A DNA stretch of 64,000 nt from Roseinatronobacter alkalisoli (GTDB lineage: Bacteria > Pseudomonadota > Alphaproteobacteria > Rhodobacterales > Rhodobacteraceae). The stretch's first letter is position 1. Every line of letters starts with the position of its first letter. The stretch spans positions 1 through 64,000 of the forward strand of contig NZ_JAQZSM010000010.1 in NCBI RefSeq assembly GCF_028745735.1, in the 5' to 3' direction. The notes beneath the pieces are model-generated. The model searched no databases. It saw nothing but the letters and a program-made list of their open reading frames with translations, and had not been told where the DNA came from. Shown in pieces: positions 1-9,291 of this stretch. Position numbers and translations under genes: made by a program.

Positions 1-62
1 TTCGGGAAGTAAGGCGCCAAACGCGATATCTGCGCATCGCTTAACCAGAAAAGATCAGACAT
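1..62 (-). CDS. IS5-family transposase, N-terminal fragment
   Basis: Twenty codons from an ATG at 62 read MSDLFWLSDAQISRLAPYFP, the characteristic opening of IS5-family (IS427-type) transposases. A GGAG Shine-Dalgarno sequence sits about eight bases upstream. The DDE catalytic domain lies outside the window, so activity cannot be judged. This is the only mobile gene visible in the 64 kb. Confidence 0.65.
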   Translation of the reverse strand, partial: MSDLFWLSDAQISRLAPYFP

Positions 63-126
63 ATCACCGCTCCGTTTTCGGGCGGTGAATCACGATGCAC
101 GCATGAAATCAATGGGTCCTGACCCT
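1..126 (-). mobile_element. End of an IS5-like insertion sequence, cut by window edge
   Basis: The first 62 bases on the minus strand encode the start of an IS5-family transposase, and the bases just upstream of it (63 to about 126) are the IS leader and outer end. The near-palindromic GGGTCAGGACCC close to position 115-126 is probably the terminal repeat, with a CTA at the junction that would suit the TA target preference of the IS427 group. The element enters a DUF3800 reading frame. The exact boundary is inferred, because the other end lies outside the window. Confidence 0.6.
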
Positions 127-287
127 AGCGCCGTGTGAAGTTTGAAGGGTCTGTAAAGACTGATGCCAGTCAAGGTAAAATATGCCGACCCAGTAGGTGA
201 AAAATCAAAGTTCCCGCCTTCATCAAGAAAAATGTATAACGAAGGAAGTTCTTGTGGCGCCACAGTGACGTTTGAATTTATTTCCAT
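90..287 (-). pseudogene. DUF3800 protein fragment interrupted by an IS
   Basis: Translation from the ATG at 287 gives about 48 residues typical of the DUF3800 N-terminus: YIFLDEGGNFDF followed by FTLTGISLYRPF. These proteins are usually over 200 residues and resemble RNase H-like or DEDD nucleases, with the first acidic pair in the LDE motif. After about residue 53 the frame runs into IS-derived sequence and stops at residue 65, so the rest of the gene is displaced or lost. The gene and its upstream bases are more AT-rich than the neighbours, which suggests horizontal transfer. DUF3800 genes are often found in accessory islands. Function unknown. Confidence 0.6.
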
Positions 288-329
288 TTATCAAATATAT
301 TCCAATTAGATTTAGCAGCTGAATTTTGC

Positions 330-3300
330 TTATAGGTCTTCAACCATCACCACACCCCCAAGCGATTTCACTGCGCCCTTGATCTGTGGTGTTATCGCGA
401 AATTCAGCCCTGTATCGATATCGATTTCGCGCGCCCTGGCCAGATCGGCCACGCAGAAACGCACTGGCCCCTGACCGCGCGCCGCCTGTGCCTGCCCCTG
501 TCCCAGCAACTTGGCGACCATTTCAATCGCGGCGGCGTTTTCAACATGAATACGCAGCCCCGCACCGCCTGCGTCGGCCACAACAGAATCAATCGGCTGG
601 ATACCCCGCGCGAGCAGTTTGAGGGTTTCAGCTTCCATCGTCGCCTCTACCGTCAGAACGACATTCTGGCCGGTTTCAAGATATTGGCGTCCTGCTTCCA
701 GCGTGTCAGAAAACACCGTCACTTCATAAAGCCCGGTCGTGTCTGACAGCTGAACAAAGGCAAAGCGGTTTCCACGCGCGGATTTACGTTCCTGCCGACC
801 GGACACGGCACCCGCTATCCTTGCCACGAAAGCGCCGCCAGCGGCTTTCTTTTCGACCTCGGCCAAGGTCATGACCTGTTTGCGTTTCAATGCCGCCACG
901 TAATCGTCCAGCGGATGGCCGGACAGATAGAAACCAATGGCCTGATGTTCATGTGCCAACCGTTCAGTCGGCAACCAGTCATCGCATTGTGACAGGCGGG
1001 GTTCGGGAATATCTGCGCCCGCTTCACCAAACAGCGACACCTGATTGGATGCCCGCGCGTCATGGATTGCTGCGGAATAGCTGACCAGCCCGTCAAGACT
1101 GTCAAACACCCGCCTGCGGTTGCGGTCAAGCTGATCAAACGCCCCGGCCCGCGCCAGCATTTCCAGCGCGCGTTTGCCCACGCGCTTCAGGTCCACACGG
1201 CGCGCAAGGTCGAACAGCGTGGCGAAGGGTTTATCGCCACGCCCGTCCACGATCAGGCCCATCGCATCCAGACCCACATTCTTGAGCGCGCCAAGCCCAT
1301 AGACCAGCGCACCGTCCTGCACATCAAAGCGCGCGCGCGACCGGTTGACACAAGGCGGCACCACAGTAATGCCCATCCGGTCCACTTCGCGCTTATAAAC
1401 AGCGAGTTTTTCCGTCAGGTGGATATCGCAGTTCATCACACCGGCCATGAATTCAACCGGGTAATTCGCCTTAAGAAAGGCTGTCTGATAGCTGACCACG
1501 GCATAGGCCGCCGCGTGGGACTTGTTGAAGCCGTAATTGGCGAATTTCTCCAGCAGGTCGAAAACCTCGCCTGCTTTTTTTTCGTTCACCCCGTTTGCCA
1601 CAGCGCCTTTGACAAATTTCGGGCGCTCCTTGGCCATTTCCTCGGCGATCTTCTTGCCCATAGCGCGGCGCAACAGGTCAGCGCCACCAAGCGAATACCC
1701 CGCCATGACCTGTGCGATCTGCATCACCTGTTCCTGATAAACGATGATGCCCTGCGTTTCTTCGAGGATGAAATCAATCGAGGGGTGGATCGATTCCAGC
1801 GGCTTCAAACCGTTCTTCACCTCGCAATAGGTGGGAATATTTTCCATCGGGCCGGGACGATACAACGCCACCAGCGCCACGATATCTTCGATACAAGTGG
1901 GCTTCATGCGCCGCAGCGCATCCATCATGCCCGAACTTTCCACCTGAAACACGGCCACTGTGCGGGCGCTGGCATAAAGTTTGTAGGTCGCGTCATCATC
2001 CAGCGGAATGGCCGATATATCCAGATCGACGCCACGCCGTTTCAACAGATCAACCGCGTTCTGAATGACCGTCAGGGTTTTCAGGCCCAGAAAGTCGAAC
2101 TTGACCAGCCCAGCCTGTTCCACCCATTTCATATTGAACTGCGTGGCAGGCATGTTCGATTTGGAATCGCGGTAAAGTGGCACCAGTTCATCCAGGGGGC
2201 GGTCCCCGATCACCACCCCCGCCGCATGGGTAGAGGCATTGCGCAGCAAGCCTTCGACCTGTTGGGCATAGGTCAGCAGCCGGTCCACCACTTCTTCGGT
2301 TCTGGCGGCTTCGCGCAGGCGCGGTTCATCGGCCAGCGCCTTTTCAATGCTGACGGGCTTCACCCCTTCCACCGGGATCATCTTGGACAGTTTGTCCACC
2401 TGACCAAACGGCAGTTGCAAAACGCGCCCCACATCACGCACCGCCGCCTTGGACAGCAGCGCGCCGAAAGTGATGATCTGGCCCACCTTGTCATCGCCGT
2501 ATTTGTTCTGGGTGTAGCGGATGACCTCTTCGCGGCGGTCCATGCAGAAATCGATATCGAAATCCGGCATGGACACACGTTCGGGGTTCAGAAACCGTTC
2601 AAACAGCAATTGATAGCGCAGCGGGTCCAGATCAGTGATGGTCAGCGCATAGGCAACCAGACTGCCCGCACCCGACCCCCGCCCCGGACCCACCGGAATG
2701 CCGTTATCCTTGGCCCATTTGATAAAATCGGCAACAATCAGGAAATACCCGGGAAAACCCATCCCTTCGATGATGCCCAGTTCAAACTCCAGCCGTTTTT
2801 CATATTCCGCGACCGGGGCAGCATGGGGAATGACAGCAAGGCGCGCGGCCAGCCCTTCCTTTGCCTGACGGCGCAGTTCCTGCACCTCGTCATCGGCAAA
2901 GCGTGGCAATATGGGCGCGCGCATTTCGGCCTTATAGGCGCAGCGCCGCGCGATTTCGACAGTGTTTTCCAGCGCTTCCGGCAGATCGGCAAACAGGGCC
3001 GCCATTTCTTCGGGGGATTTCAGGTAATGCTGGGGCGTCAGGCGGCGGCGGGGGGCGGCCTGATCAACATAAGATCCCTCCTTGATGCACAAAAGCGCGT
3101 CATGGGCCTCGTACATCTTGGTTTTGGGGAAATAAACGTCGTTGGTGGCGACCAGCGGCAGGCCCAACTCATAGGCCATTTCCACGAACGGGCGTTCAGT
3201 CACGCGCTCCGCTTCCATCATCTGGCCGTCTTCGCCCGCGTGGCGCTGCAATTCGACATATAGCCGATCCGGATAGGTGGCGGCCAGTCGTTCCATCAAC

Positions 3301-3773
3301 GCACGCGCCTTTGACAGCTGATTGGTCTGGATCAGCTTGCCGACCGCGCCTTCCGCCCCGCCGGACAGGCAGATCAGCCCTTCGGCATGCTGTTCCAACT
3401 CTTCCAGCGTCACCTGTGGCACGGGCCTGTCCTTCGGCAGATACAGGCAGGAGTTCAGCTTCATCAGGCTCATATATCCGGCCTCGGACTGCGCCAGCAG
3501 CACCACCGGGGCGGGCATGCGCAGCTTTTCACCGGGGGCGGGCGGGTCATAGGCAACCGAAATCTGGCACCCCAGAATGGGCTGCACGCCCGCGCCCGAT
3601 GCCAGCACCGAAAATTCCAGCGCGGCAAACATGTTGTCCGTGTCGGTCACTGCAATTGCGGGAATACCCTGCGCGGCGCAATCCTTGACCAGCTTTTTCA
3701 GCGGCAAGGCCCCTTCCAGCAAGGAATATTCGGTATGTGTGCGCAGATGAATAAAACGGGGAGTCTGTGTCAT
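330..3773 (-). CDS. dnaE: DNA polymerase III subunit alpha
   Basis: Replicative DNA polymerase of 1147 residues, close to the E. coli DnaE length (1160). It starts with a PHP domain (HLRTHTEYSLLEG near residues 9-21). The palm-domain catalytic aspartates are in PDFDIDF near 401-407, with the third in VKFDFLG near 558. A C-terminal OB fold (GNRFAFVQLSDTTG) lies near residue 990. The ATG at 3771-3773 overlaps the TGA of cobU (ATGA), so dnaE appears to be the last gene of the cobalamin operon and may be translationally coupled to it. It is the DnaE1 type (FDIDF with PHP) rather than the mutagenic ImuC/DnaE2 type, since no imuA or imuB lies nearby. Confidence 0.95.
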   Translation of the reverse strand: MTQTPRFIHLRTHTEYSLLEGALPLKKLVKDCAAQGIPAIAVTDTDNMFAALEFSVLASGAGVQPILGCQISVAYDPPAPGEKLRMPAPVVLLAQSEAGYMSLMKLNSCLYLPKDRPVPQVTLEELEQHAEGLICLSGGAEGAVGKLIQTNQLSKARALMERLAATYPDRLYVELQRHAGEDGQMMEAERVTERPFVEMAYELGLPLVATNDVYFPKTKMYEAHDALLCIKEGSYVDQAAPRRRLTPQHYLKSPEEMAALFADLPEALENTVEIARRCAYKAEMRAPILPRFADDEVQELRRQAKEGLAARLAVIPHAAPVAEYEKRLEFELGIIEGMGFPGYFLIVADFIKWAKDNGIPVGPGRGSGAGSLVAYALTITDLDPLRYQLLFERFLNPERVSMPDFDIDFCMDRREEVIRYTQNKYGDDKVGQIITFGALLSKAAVRDVGRVLQLPFGQVDKLSKMIPVEGVKPVSIEKALADEPRLREAARTEEVVDRLLTYAQQVEGLLRNASTHAAGVVIGDRPLDELVPLYRDSKSNMPATQFNMKWVEQAGLVKFDFLGLKTLTVIQNAVDLLKRRGVDLDISAIPLDDDATYKLYASARTVAVFQVESSGMMDALRRMKPTCIEDIVALVALYRPGPMENIPTYCEVKNGLKPLESIHPSIDFILEETQGIIVYQEQVMQIAQVMAGYSLGGADLLRRAMGKKIAEEMAKERPKFVKGAVANGVNEKKAGEVFDLLEKFANYGFNKSHAAAYAVVSYQTAFLKANYPVEFMAGVMNCDIHLTEKLAVYKREVDRMGITVVPPCVNRSRARFDVQDGALVYGLGALKNVGLDAMGLIVDGRGDKPFATLFDLARRVDLKRVGKRALEMLARAGAFDQLDRNRRRVFDSLDGLVSYSAAIHDARASNQVSLFGEAGADIPEPRLSQCDDWLPTERLAHEHQAIGFYLSGHPLDDYVAALKRKQVMTLAEVEKKAAGGAFVARIAGAVSGRQERKSARGNRFAFVQLSDTTGLYEVTVFSDTLEAGRQYLETGQNVVLTVEATMEAETLKLLARGIQPIDSVVADAGGAGLRIHVENAAAIEMVAKLLGQGQAQAARGQGPVRFCVADLARAREIDIDTGLNFAITPQIKGAVKSLGGVVMVEDL

Positions 3774-4309
3774 GGGTCCACCATAGGGGCGCGGGCGTCG
3801 CCCTTCAATTGCAACGGCAGGCCAGCGGCCACGAAAACAACCCGGCTGGCAAGGGCGGCCATGCGCTGGTTCAGCAGACCCGCTTCATCGCGGAACCTGC
3901 GGGCAAGGGCATTCTCGGGCACAATGCCAAGACCAACTTCATTAGATACCAGCCAGACCGGCGCCTTGCACGCGGCAAGCACGGCTTCCAGCCCCGCAAT
4001 CTGGTCGCGCAGGTCATGCGCAGCCAGCAGGTGGTTTGTCAGCCAAAGGGTCAGACAATCCACCAGAACCGGTTCACCATCCGGCAGATTTGTCAGGCGA
4101 TGGGCCAGATCAAGCGGCGCTTCATGCGTGTGCCAGCCCGCCGCGCGGCGGTCCTGATGGTGCCGGATACGGTCGCGCATTTCGTTATCAAACGCCTGCG
4201 CTGTGGCGATGTAGTGCCAGGGCGCGGGCAGCGCGGTGATGTCGCGTTCGGCAAAAGCGCTTTTGCCGGACCGCGCGCCGCCAAGGATCAGGGTAAGGTC
4301 ATGTTGCAT
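3770..4309 (-). CDS. cobU: Adenosylcobinamide kinase / adenosylcobinamide-phosphate guanylyltransferase
   Basis: Bifunctional enzyme of 179 residues (CobU/CobP) that phosphorylates adenosylcobinamide and then attaches GMP to make adenosylcobinamide-GDP for nucleotide-loop assembly. The P-loop GGARSGKS lies at residues 10-17, the guanylylated histidine region RHHQDRR near 47-53, and VDCLTLWLTN near 84-93. The ATG at 4309 (MQHDLTLILGG) is preferred over an upstream in-frame codon because it aligns with the family start and overlaps the cobC stop by 11 bases. Its stop overlaps the dnaE start. Confidence 0.93.
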   Translation of the reverse strand: MQHDLTLILGGARSGKSAFAERDITALPAPWHYIATAQAFDNEMRDRIRHHQDRRAAGWHTHEAPLDLAHRLTNLPDGEPVLVDCLTLWLTNHLLAAHDLRDQIAGLEAVLAACKAPVWLVSNEVGLGIVPENALARRFRDEAGLLNQRMAALASRVVFVAAGLPLQLKGDARAPMVDP

Positions 4310-4832
4310 CTGTGAACACCTGCGCGGAAAACGTGATCCATTGGCCAAAGGGCAGGTCCGACTGCCATGCACCATCGCCCATGATCAGACTGCGTGCGCA
4401 TTTTATGACCCCATGGTGGGTGACGACAAGGGTTGCGGGGGCCGCGTGGTCACGCAGTGCCGCAAGCGCGCGCACACGCAGTGCCGCCACGCTTTCGCCC
4501 CCATGCGGGCGCGCATGCAGCACATCACCGGCCCATGCATCAAGCTGCGCGCGCGGAATATCATTCCATGGCTGGCCTTCCCATGTGCCGAAATCCATTT
4601 CGCTCAGCCGGGGGTCGACGGACAGGGGAATCGCCCGCGCATCCGCCACATGCCGGGCCAGTCGCAGGCAGCGCATCAAGGGCGAAGAGACAACCCGCAA
4701 CACATCAGGCAGCGTGTCGACCAAGGTTTGCGCCGCGTCTGCAAAGCATGGCGCAAGGTCCGGATCGCTGCGCCCATAGCAAATGCCGGGTGCCATATCG
4801 GGCCGCGTGTGGCGCAGCAGGATCATAGCCAT
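4299..4832 (-). CDS. cobC: Histidine phosphatase, probable alpha-ribazole phosphatase
   Basis: A 177-residue histidine phosphatase superfamily member. The catalytic motif is LLRHTRP at residues 5-11, with the threonine variant of RHG that is usual in CobC proteins, followed by GICYGRSD. The second catalytic histidine is in VTHHGVIK near residue 150. Alpha-ribazole-5'-phosphate dephosphorylation fits its place between cobS and cobU. It overlaps cobS by 10 bases upstream and cobU by 11 bases downstream, so the genes are probably co-translated. The substrate is inferred from context, because the superfamily is broad. Confidence 0.85.
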   Translation of the reverse strand: MAMILLRHTRPDMAPGICYGRSDPDLAPCFADAAQTLVDTLPDVLRVVSSPLMRCLRLARHVADARAIPLSVDPRLSEMDFGTWEGQPWNDIPRAQLDAWAGDVLHARPHGGESVAALRVRALAALRDHAAPATLVVTHHGVIKCARSLIMGDGAWQSDLPFGQWITFSAQVFTDAT

Positions 4833-5593
4833 GCCGCAACCCCGACGAGGCAGGTTGTGGCCGCAATGACCTGCGCCGCGCCAAGCGTATCACCGGTGTC
4901 GCCCCCCAGTTTGCGCCGCGCGACCCGCAACCAGAACGCAGACACGCCCCCGCTGATGAAAACAGCCACCAGCAATGCCGGAGCCGGAACGCGCAGCACC
5001 AGTCCCAGACCGAGGGCACATAAAACCGCGCCCAGCGTCAGCACCAGTCCAAACACGCCCAAGGGGCGGTCTAGCCCTGTCCCTGCCCCGCTGACCCGCA
5101 GATACCGCCCTTGCCCAAGGGCCAGCGCCATGACAGATCGACTGAAAACATGCGCAAGCACCAGCGCGCCCATGGCCCGGTCCAGCGGCATCAACGCCAG
5201 ACAGGCCGCTTGCAGCGCCAGCGCCATGATCAATGCAAGAACGCCGTAACTGCCAATGCGGCTGTCGCGCATGATATCAAGGGCACGTTCCGCCGTGCGC
5301 CCGCCGCCCATACCATCGGCGGCATCGGCCAGCCCGTCTTCGTGCAGCGCCCCGGTCAGCAGCAGCATCGCGCCCAGCGTCAGCAGAACCGCAATCCCCT
5401 GTGGCAGGACCTGCGCCGCCAGCCACAGAATGGCAGCAGCCAGCACCCCCAACACCAGACCAACGATTCCAAACCAGCGCGGAATACGCGCCCAGCGATC
5501 CGCGCTGTAGGTTTCCGCATGCCCTGCGGGAAGGCGGCTCAGGAATTGCAGGGCCAGGGCACATTCGGCCAGATTGTTGCGTATATGGGCCAT
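4823..5593 (-). CDS. cobS: Adenosylcobinamide-GDP ribazoletransferase (cobalamin synthase)
   Basis: Integral membrane enzyme of 256 residues that joins adenosylcobinamide-GDP to alpha-ribazole (phosphate) at the inner membrane. The family signature HEDGLADAADG lies at residues 84-94, followed by MRDSRIGSYGV. Several hydrophobic segments follow, near 42-60, 66-82, and through the C-terminal half. The start MAHIRNNLAECALALQFLSR leaves 4 bases after the cobT stop. A longer upstream frame would overlap cobT and has no family match. Confidence 0.93.
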   Translation of the reverse strand: MAHIRNNLAECALALQFLSRLPAGHAETYSADRWARIPRWFGIVGLVLGVLAAAILWLAAQVLPQGIAVLLTLGAMLLLTGALHEDGLADAADGMGGGRTAERALDIMRDSRIGSYGVLALIMALALQAACLALMPLDRAMGALVLAHVFSRSVMALALGQGRYLRVSGAGTGLDRPLGVFGLVLTLGAVLCALGLGLVLRVPAPALLVAVFISGGVSAFWLRVARRKLGGDTGDTLGAAQVIAATTCLVGVAAWL

Positions 5594-5597
5594 TGCG

Positions 5598-6611
5598 TCA
5601 GCCTGTGCTGACACCGGCGCTTTCGAAACTGGCCATGTCACACAGCATCGCTGACGCAGCCCTGACAAGGGGCCAGGCCAGCACTGCGCCTGTGCCCTCG
5701 CCCAGCCGCATATCCAGATCCAGCAATGGCGACGCGCCCAGCCACTCCAGCGCCGCGCGATGTCCCGCTTCCTGCGAGCAGTGGCAGAAAATCATCGCAG
5801 GCCGGATATGCGGGGCACGCGCCAGTGCCGCCGCAGCCGCAGCCGTCGCGATGAACCCGTCGACCAGCACCAGCCGCCCGGTTTCTGCGGCTTCCTGCAT
5901 TGCGCCTGCCATCATGACAATTTCAAAACCGCCATATTCAGCCAATATGGCATCGGGCGTCATGTCCTGCGGGCAGCGCGCCGCGGCCTGTTCCAGAATG
6001 CGGCGTTTATGCGCCAGCGCTGCATCATCAACACCGGTTCCCCGACCCACAAGACCATGCAGGTCCAGACCGGAAAGTTTGTGCAACAACATGCTGGCCG
6101 ATGCCGTATTCGCGATGCCCATTTCCCCGAACGCAAGCGCATCTGCGGTGGTTTTGCGTGCAATCTCTGCGCCATGCGCAAGCGCATTTGCCAGTTGGTC
6201 GCGGGTCATCGCAGGGCCGTTCAGAAAACTGGCACTACCCGCAGCGATCCGATGCGACAACAGATCCGGGTGCGCAATGGGCGCACCCGCGATACCGGCA
6301 TCCACGACCTGCACAGGCACGTTCTGGGTCGCCGCAAAAACATTCGCCGCTGCGCCGCCCGCAAGGAAATTCAGCACCATTTGCGCGGTCACTTCCTGCG
6401 GATAGGCGGACACACCTTCATGGGCAATGCCATGATCGGCGGCAAAAATCGTCAGGATGCAGCTTTCGACACGTGGCGTCAGGCTATTGCGGAACGCGGC
6501 AATCTGCGCGGCAAGCGTTTCGATCCGCCCCAAGGCACCGACGGGTTTGGTTTTGGTGTCAATCGCATGCTGGATTTCAGCAGGGCCAAGGCGATGGGTC
6601 TGGTCGGTCAT
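5598..6611 (-). CDS. cobT: Nicotinate-nucleotide--dimethylbenzimidazole phosphoribosyltransferase
   Basis: Makes alpha-ribazole phosphate from dimethylbenzimidazole and nicotinate mononucleotide. At 337 residues it is close to the usual 340-360. The substrate-binding motif KPVGALGR is at residues 22-29, AADHGIAHEGVSAYP follows near 70, and the catalytic glutamate is in LGEGTGA near the C-terminus. The start MTDQTHRLGPAE at 6611 was chosen over a longer frame with no family resemblance. It is the first gene of the cobT-cobS-cobC-cobU-dnaE run. No cobalamin riboswitch is evident in the 250 bases upstream. Confidence 0.93.
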   Translation of the reverse strand: MTDQTHRLGPAEIQHAIDTKTKPVGALGRIETLAAQIAAFRNSLTPRVESCILTIFAADHGIAHEGVSAYPQEVTAQMVLNFLAGGAAANVFAATQNVPVQVVDAGIAGAPIAHPDLLSHRIAAGSASFLNGPAMTRDQLANALAHGAEIARKTTADALAFGEMGIANTASASMLLHKLSGLDLHGLVGRGTGVDDAALAHKRRILEQAAARCPQDMTPDAILAEYGGFEIVMMAGAMQEAAETGRLVLVDGFIATAAAAAALARAPHIRPAMIFCHCSQEAGHRAALEWLGASPLLDLDMRLGEGTGAVLAWPLVRAASAMLCDMASFESAGVSTG

Positions 6612-6828
6612 GGGCGTCCTGATCTGGTTGGCAAAGGATGATGCGGCAGCCAAGCCTGCAAAAGCGCGGCCCCGCCAGATTTCCAGCCATGACAGTAAAG
6701 CGCAGCCCATCATGATGCAATCTGAAAGCAGGGGCGCGGGCTATTGCAGGAATGCTGCCTTGCCACATGAAGCCGCTGCATTTCCGGTTAAGGGTTTTCA
6801 ACATGGATCAGCGCTGTTTCGCGCCGCA

Positions 6829-6849
6829 AACCGGTTGCGTCTACCGGTT
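6829..6849 (-). terminator. Hairpin downstream of cckA
   Basis: AACCGGT pairs with ACCGGTT across a seven-base loop, 12 bases after the cckA stop. There is no strong U-tract, so it could act as a weak terminator or an mRNA-end stabiliser. The rest of the 249-base gap before cobT shows no gene I can support. Confidence 0.4.
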
Positions 6850-6860
6850 CCGACTGCGGT

Positions 6861-9149
6861 CTAGCCAACCTCTGCGCGCTGCAATAGCTGGGCATTCACA
6901 GTGGCGGTGAAATCACTCAACGAGAAGGGTTTTGCCAGAAATACCGAATTGTCGATCCGCGCCTGCGCGGCAGAGCGGCTGTCTTCGGCATAACCGGAGA
7001 TGAATATGACCGGTGTGTCCGGGTATTTTGCCCTGATTTTCTTCACCCATCCTGGCCCGTCAATGCCCGGCATGATGACGTCCGTCACAAATAGATCAGG
7101 ACAAATATCGTCATCGGCCAGAATTTGCAGCGCAGCCTCGCCGGATTCCGCTTCCAGCACGCGGTAGCCCTGAAGCTGCAATGCCCGCGCCGCAAACGAC
7201 CGCACCGGGGCCTCATCCTCTACCAGCAGAACAAGGCTGCGGCGTTTGCCCGGTTGTGCGGCCATGACCGTCCTGGCCTGCGCGGGCCTTGGGGTGATTG
7301 TCGCGGCGTGCTGCGGTTTGAAATACAACCGGACCGTTGTTCCGGCCCCTTCTTCACTGTCGATGAAGATGAATCCGCCCATTTGCTTGACCAGACCATA
7401 AACCGTGGACAAACCCAGCCCGGTCCCTTCACCCAACCGCTTGGTTGTGAAAAAAGGTTCAAACAGTTTCGACAGGTTGGCCCTGGGAATACCCTGTCCC
7501 TTGTCGCGCACCTCAATAACGGCGTAATCACCGGGCGGAAGCGTGACCTGATCACGGCAAAGCCCGTCCGGCAAGGAGTGAATCGCGGTTTCGATCACCA
7601 CTTCGCCGCCCTGCGGCATGGAATCCCGCGCGTTCACGACCAGATTGACCAATATCTGTTCGAACTGCCGACGGTCCGACCGGATGGCAATCTGCTGATC
7701 CGCATAACGCAGGGTCAACGCAAATTTAGCGCCCAGAAGCCGGTTCAGCAGATGCACCAGTTCTGCCAGCGCCACCTGCAGGTCCAGCGTCTCAAACTGC
7801 AAGGTCTGTTTGCGCGAAAACGCCAGTAACTGCCGCACCAGTGCCGCCGCCCGGTTGGTGTTTTGCTGGATCTGCATCAGGTCCGGGTAATCCACATCGC
7901 TGCTGTCATGGCGCATGAGGATCAGTTCACAATGCCCGGAAATCGCCGTCAGGAGGTTGTTGAAATCATGGGCAACACCACCAGCAAGCTGACCGATGGC
8001 CTGCATTTTCTGACTTTGGGTGAATTTCGCTTCCAAGGATTTCAACTCCGTCGCGTCGTTCATGACAGCAAGCGTAAATCCGGCCGGGCCATGTGCAAGT
8101 TCGCGCAGCGATACCTGAATATAGGTTTCAACCCCGTGCCGGACCAGCCGCATGACTTCCGTGCTGCGTTTCAGACGGCCTGAACGGACATCTTCCATCC
8201 ATTCGGCAATGGGCCTGCCCAATCCTTCCAGCCGGTCGCTGAACAAGACCTGTTCATGGATGTTGATATGCAAAAGACGTCGCGCTTCCCTGTTGGCGAA
8301 GGCGATCGTGCCATCCGGGGCGATATGGGCAATGGCGACAGGCAGTTGGTTCAGCGCGGCATCGCTGTCGGGCGGCGCGGTTCCCGCAGGTTGCACGGGA
8401 AGAAAGAAAACCGCTTCATTCCCGTCCGGTTCCGGCATGCGGCAGGCAAGCCGGTCTGCCCCTGTATGGGTCAGTTGCACAAGTGATGCCCGGTTCATAT
8501 CGGGCAGATCAGACGCAACAATGTCACCAATCTGATCTGGTCGCATATCAAGACGAGAGTCGAGCGTGGGCGAAATGGACAGAATTTTTCCCGCCTGATT
8601 TAACCGCGCCCATTCCAGACATAGTTCAGCCGGTTCATTCACGGCGCTGGTGCATGCGATACGCCACAGAAAATCGCCGCCCTCCATCAGGACAACTTCG
8701 ACATTATACGGATGCGCGCCAATACTCAGGCTACGCGACGCATTCCCCCGCGCGCTTGCCTGATCATGCAATCGCGCAATGAAGCTGTCCACCCTGGCGC
8801 AATAATCATCCAGCAGCGGCGCCAGATCAGGCCCGGCACCAAAACGCGCGCGGGCGCTGTTATTTCGCCACAGGATGCGACTGTCCCGCGATGACACCAG
8901 AAAACAGGACGCGGCAGAATTATCCAGAAGCCCCTGAACGGCCGTCACTTCGTGGCGGCGCAACGCGCTGAACACCATCTGGCACACCCGGAGAAGCCCT
9001 GCGACGATGACGAAGGACACACCTGTTGCTGCGCCCGCCATCGCAATGGCACCACCGGCGAACAGCAGCATGGCCCCGACGGCTGCCACCCCCCCTGCAA
9101 GCGCAAGATAAAGCAGATGACGGGGGTGAATCTCGGACACAAAATGCAT
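6861..9149 (-). CDS. cckA: Hybrid sensor histidine kinase, CckA type
   Basis: Master cell-cycle phosphorelay kinase, 762 residues, which in alphaproteobacteria feeds phosphate through ChpT to CtrA. It has two N-terminal membrane segments (about 9-30 and 32-55) and PAS-like regions around 90-190 and 250-370. The HisKA motif GGVAHDFNNLL has phosphoacceptor His394, a HATPase domain follows (DKGQGIP, GEGTGLGLS), and the C-terminal receiver has Asp690 in TDVIMPG. The start at 9149 has an AAGAAG ribosome-binding site, while a longer frame upstream lacks family resemblance. It stands alone between cobT and the rRNA methyltransferase gene. Confidence 0.9.
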   Translation of the reverse strand: MHFVSEIHPRHLLYLALAGGVAAVGAMLLFAGGAIAMAGAATGVSFVIVAGLLRVCQMVFSALRRHEVTAVQGLLDNSAASCFLVSSRDSRILWRNNSARARFGAGPDLAPLLDDYCARVDSFIARLHDQASARGNASRSLSIGAHPYNVEVVLMEGGDFLWRIACTSAVNEPAELCLEWARLNQAGKILSISPTLDSRLDMRPDQIGDIVASDLPDMNRASLVQLTHTGADRLACRMPEPDGNEAVFFLPVQPAGTAPPDSDAALNQLPVAIAHIAPDGTIAFANREARRLLHINIHEQVLFSDRLEGLGRPIAEWMEDVRSGRLKRSTEVMRLVRHGVETYIQVSLRELAHGPAGFTLAVMNDATELKSLEAKFTQSQKMQAIGQLAGGVAHDFNNLLTAISGHCELILMRHDSSDVDYPDLMQIQQNTNRAAALVRQLLAFSRKQTLQFETLDLQVALAELVHLLNRLLGAKFALTLRYADQQIAIRSDRRQFEQILVNLVVNARDSMPQGGEVVIETAIHSLPDGLCRDQVTLPPGDYAVIEVRDKGQGIPRANLSKLFEPFFTTKRLGEGTGLGLSTVYGLVKQMGGFIFIDSEEGAGTTVRLYFKPQHAATITPRPAQARTVMAAQPGKRRSLVLLVEDEAPVRSFAARALQLQGYRVLEAESGEAALQILADDDICPDLFVTDVIMPGIDGPGWVKKIRAKYPDTPVIFISGYAEDSRSAAQARIDNSVFLAKPFSLSDFTATVNAQLLQRAEVG

Positions 9150-9291
9150 TTTCTTCTTACATGTTGACAGGCATTGCGCACGGCATGCCCCGAAACGGTA
9201 ACCTGAGCGCAAATGTGACACAGCGCCCTTTAGAAATGGTTAACGCAGCTTCCCCATGAAGTAACCTTTGGCGAAATATGTGTGGGGTATT

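Noticed and set aside
1062-3263. A 733-codon open frame on the plus strand opposite dnaE
   Set aside because: It is antisense to a well-conserved gene, its translation is rich in His, Arg and Gln with no domain pattern, and GC-rich genes often leave such open antisense frames.
6612-6860. Possible cobalamin riboswitch before cobT
   Set aside because: I could not find a B12-box-like segment or the expected folded core in the 249 bases; only a small hairpin near the cckA end is evident.
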